Shown: positions 5,672 through 6,459 of the stretch, in pieces
How the letters are laid out: every line of letters begins with the position of its first letter
Position numbering within the stretch: the stretch's first letter is position 1
NCBI GenBank assembly: GCA_001629235.1
Contig: LUSA01000056.1
Coordinates: 1 to 6,459 of the forward strand
From: Marine group II euryarchaeote REDSEA-S43_B8
GTDB taxonomy: Archaea; Thermoplasmatota; Poseidoniia; Poseidoniales; Thalassarchaeaceae
DNA length: 6,459 bases
Direction: 5' to 3'
Notes under the pieces: model-generated
What the model was told of the DNA's origin: nothing
Databases searched by the model: none
The model's input: only the letters and a program-made list of their open reading frames with translations
Position numbers and translations under genes: made by a program

Positions 5672-6459
5672 TCATAGGGGTATGTTTCCATGCTTCTTAG
5701 GAGGCACCAGGACCCTCTTCGTTAGCAAAGGTCTGAGGGCGCTTACCAGGGCACTTCTGGTTTGAGAGGGCTCGATGACGTCATCCAACCAACCGTGCCG
5801 GGCCGCGACATAGGGGTCGCCGAACTTGTCCCTGTAGTCCTTGACCAGTTCCGAGTAAGTCTCATCCGGCTTATCTGAGCCGGATAGCTCGGCTCTGTGA
5901 ATGATTCTGACCGCTCCCTCAGCGCCCATTACAGCTAGCTCCCCAGTGGGCCATGCCACGTTGTAGTCCGATCCAAGGTGCTTGCAACTCATAGCTAGGT
6001 ATGCTCCTCCGTATGCCTTTCTGGTGACCACTGCGAGCTTGGGTACAGTGGCCTCCGCGTAGGCGTACAGGAGCTTGGCTCCGTGACGGATAATCCCGCC
6101 CCATTCCTGAACAGTACCGGGAAGGAATCCGGGCACATCTACGAATGTCACTATCGGGATGTTGAAGCAGTCACAGGTCCTGATGAATCTAGCCGCCTTG
6201 ACAGATGCGTCGATATCGAGACATCCAGCGAGAACTGAGGGCTGGTTTCCCACCACGCCCACTGGTACCCCGTCAAGCCTGGCAAAGCCGACAACTATGT
6301 TCTCTGCATATGAGGGAAACAACTCAAGGAAGCGTTTGTCGTCGACAACCTCCGCTACCACTCCCCTCATGTCATACGGCCTGTCAGAGTCAAGGGGGAC
6401 CAGCTTTCCCATTCCCTTGCACTTTCTCTTCCACTTGTCACCCGTGGACAGTCTCGGGG
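5672..6459 (-). CDS. pccB: Acyl-CoA carboxylase carboxyltransferase (beta) subunit, C-terminal half (5' end outside window)
   Basis: This is the carboxyltransferase subunit of a biotin-dependent propionyl-/acetyl-CoA carboxylase. It moves the carboxyl group from carboxybiotin to the acyl-CoA in the cytoplasm. The frame stays open to the right edge (263 codons visible), and the first internal ATG, at 6412, is not a credible start because family members have about 250 more residues before it. Counting from that Met, visible family motifs are 'RPYDMR' (11-16), 'NIVVGFARLDG' (38-48), 'LAGCLDIDAS' (61-70), 'DVPGFLPGT' (92-100), 'GGIIRHGAKLLYAYAEATVPK' (the biotin/acyl-CoA pocket region, 105-125), 'RKAYGGAY' (131-138), 'AWPTGELAVMGAEGAV' and the closing 'PPKKHGNIPL' typical of the family. 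The residue after GGAY is Leu139, where propionyl-specific PccB has Asp, so the preferred substrate is uncertain and the pccB symbol is by family only. It converges on aroE; partner alpha and biotin-carrier genes are not in the window. Confidence 0.95.
   Translation of the reverse strand, partial: PRLSTGDKWKRKCKGMGKLVPLDSDRPYDMRGVVAEVVDDKRFLELFPSYAENIVVGFARLDGVPVGVVGNQPSVLAGCLDIDASVKAARFIRTCDCFNIPIVTFVDVPGFLPGTVQEWGGIIRHGAKLLYAYAEATVPKLAVVTRKAYGGAYLAMSCKHLGSDYNVAWPTGELAVMGAEGAVRIIHRAELSGSDKPDETYSELVKDYRDKFGDPYVAARHGWLDDVIEPSQTRSALVSALRPLLTKRVLVPPKKHGNIPL

Noticed and set aside
1..6459. CRISPR array, tRNA or rRNA gene, insertion sequence or attachment site
   Set aside because: Reading both strands showed no spaced direct repeats, no tRNA-like arms, no transposase or integrase and no terminal repeats.

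Overview
The window is gene-dense and looks archaeal. It carries a Pelota/Dom34 ribosome-rescue factor, an archaeal-type TIM-barrel protein related to endonuclease IV, a compact shikimate dehydrogenase, an acyl-CoA carboxylase carboxyltransferase subunit and a bacterial-style cold-shock protein. GC content is moderate, intergenic gaps are short, and several proteins have long acidic or low-complexity tails. Together these fit a marine Thermoplasmatota-like archaeon, such as Marine Group II (Poseidoniales) or a relative. That placement is inferred from gene content and protein style; no marker RNA is present.

Layout from left to right: (1) 1-1623 (+), a polytopic membrane protein of unknown function, open at the left edge, with an acidic linker and a small C-terminal soluble domain. 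(2) 4848-1634 (-), four co-directional genes: Pelota, a short PfkB/ribokinase-fold protein with a degraded active site, the endonuclease IV-like TIM-barrel protein with a charged tail, and the cold-shock protein. Gaps are 34, 77 and 56 nt. (3) 4849-4922, a 74-nt divergent intergenic region with two small inverted repeats. (4) 4923-5648 (+), a shortened AroE. (5) 5672-6459 (-), the C-terminal half of an acyl-CoA carboxylase beta subunit, open at the right edge. The membrane gene and csp converge (10 nt apart), as do aroE and the carboxylase gene (23 nt apart).

The minus-strand cluster puts RNA and translation quality control (Pelota), a probable nucleic-acid or sugar-phosphate enzyme (TIM barrel) and an RNA-binding cold-shock protein in one direction. 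This is suggestive of a nucleic-acid-handling group but does not prove an operon. AroE (aromatic amino acid synthesis) and the carboxylase (acyl-CoA metabolism) look like unrelated housekeeping neighbours.

No mobile element, CRISPR array, RNA gene or gene-free stretch over 100 nt was seen. The items most worth a second look are the lid-less, GAGD-less PfkB-like protein beside Pelota, the charged C-terminal tail of the TIM-barrel protein, the abridged AroE, and a substrate-pocket substitution in the carboxylase. I did not find a clearly new multi-gene defence or mobile system.
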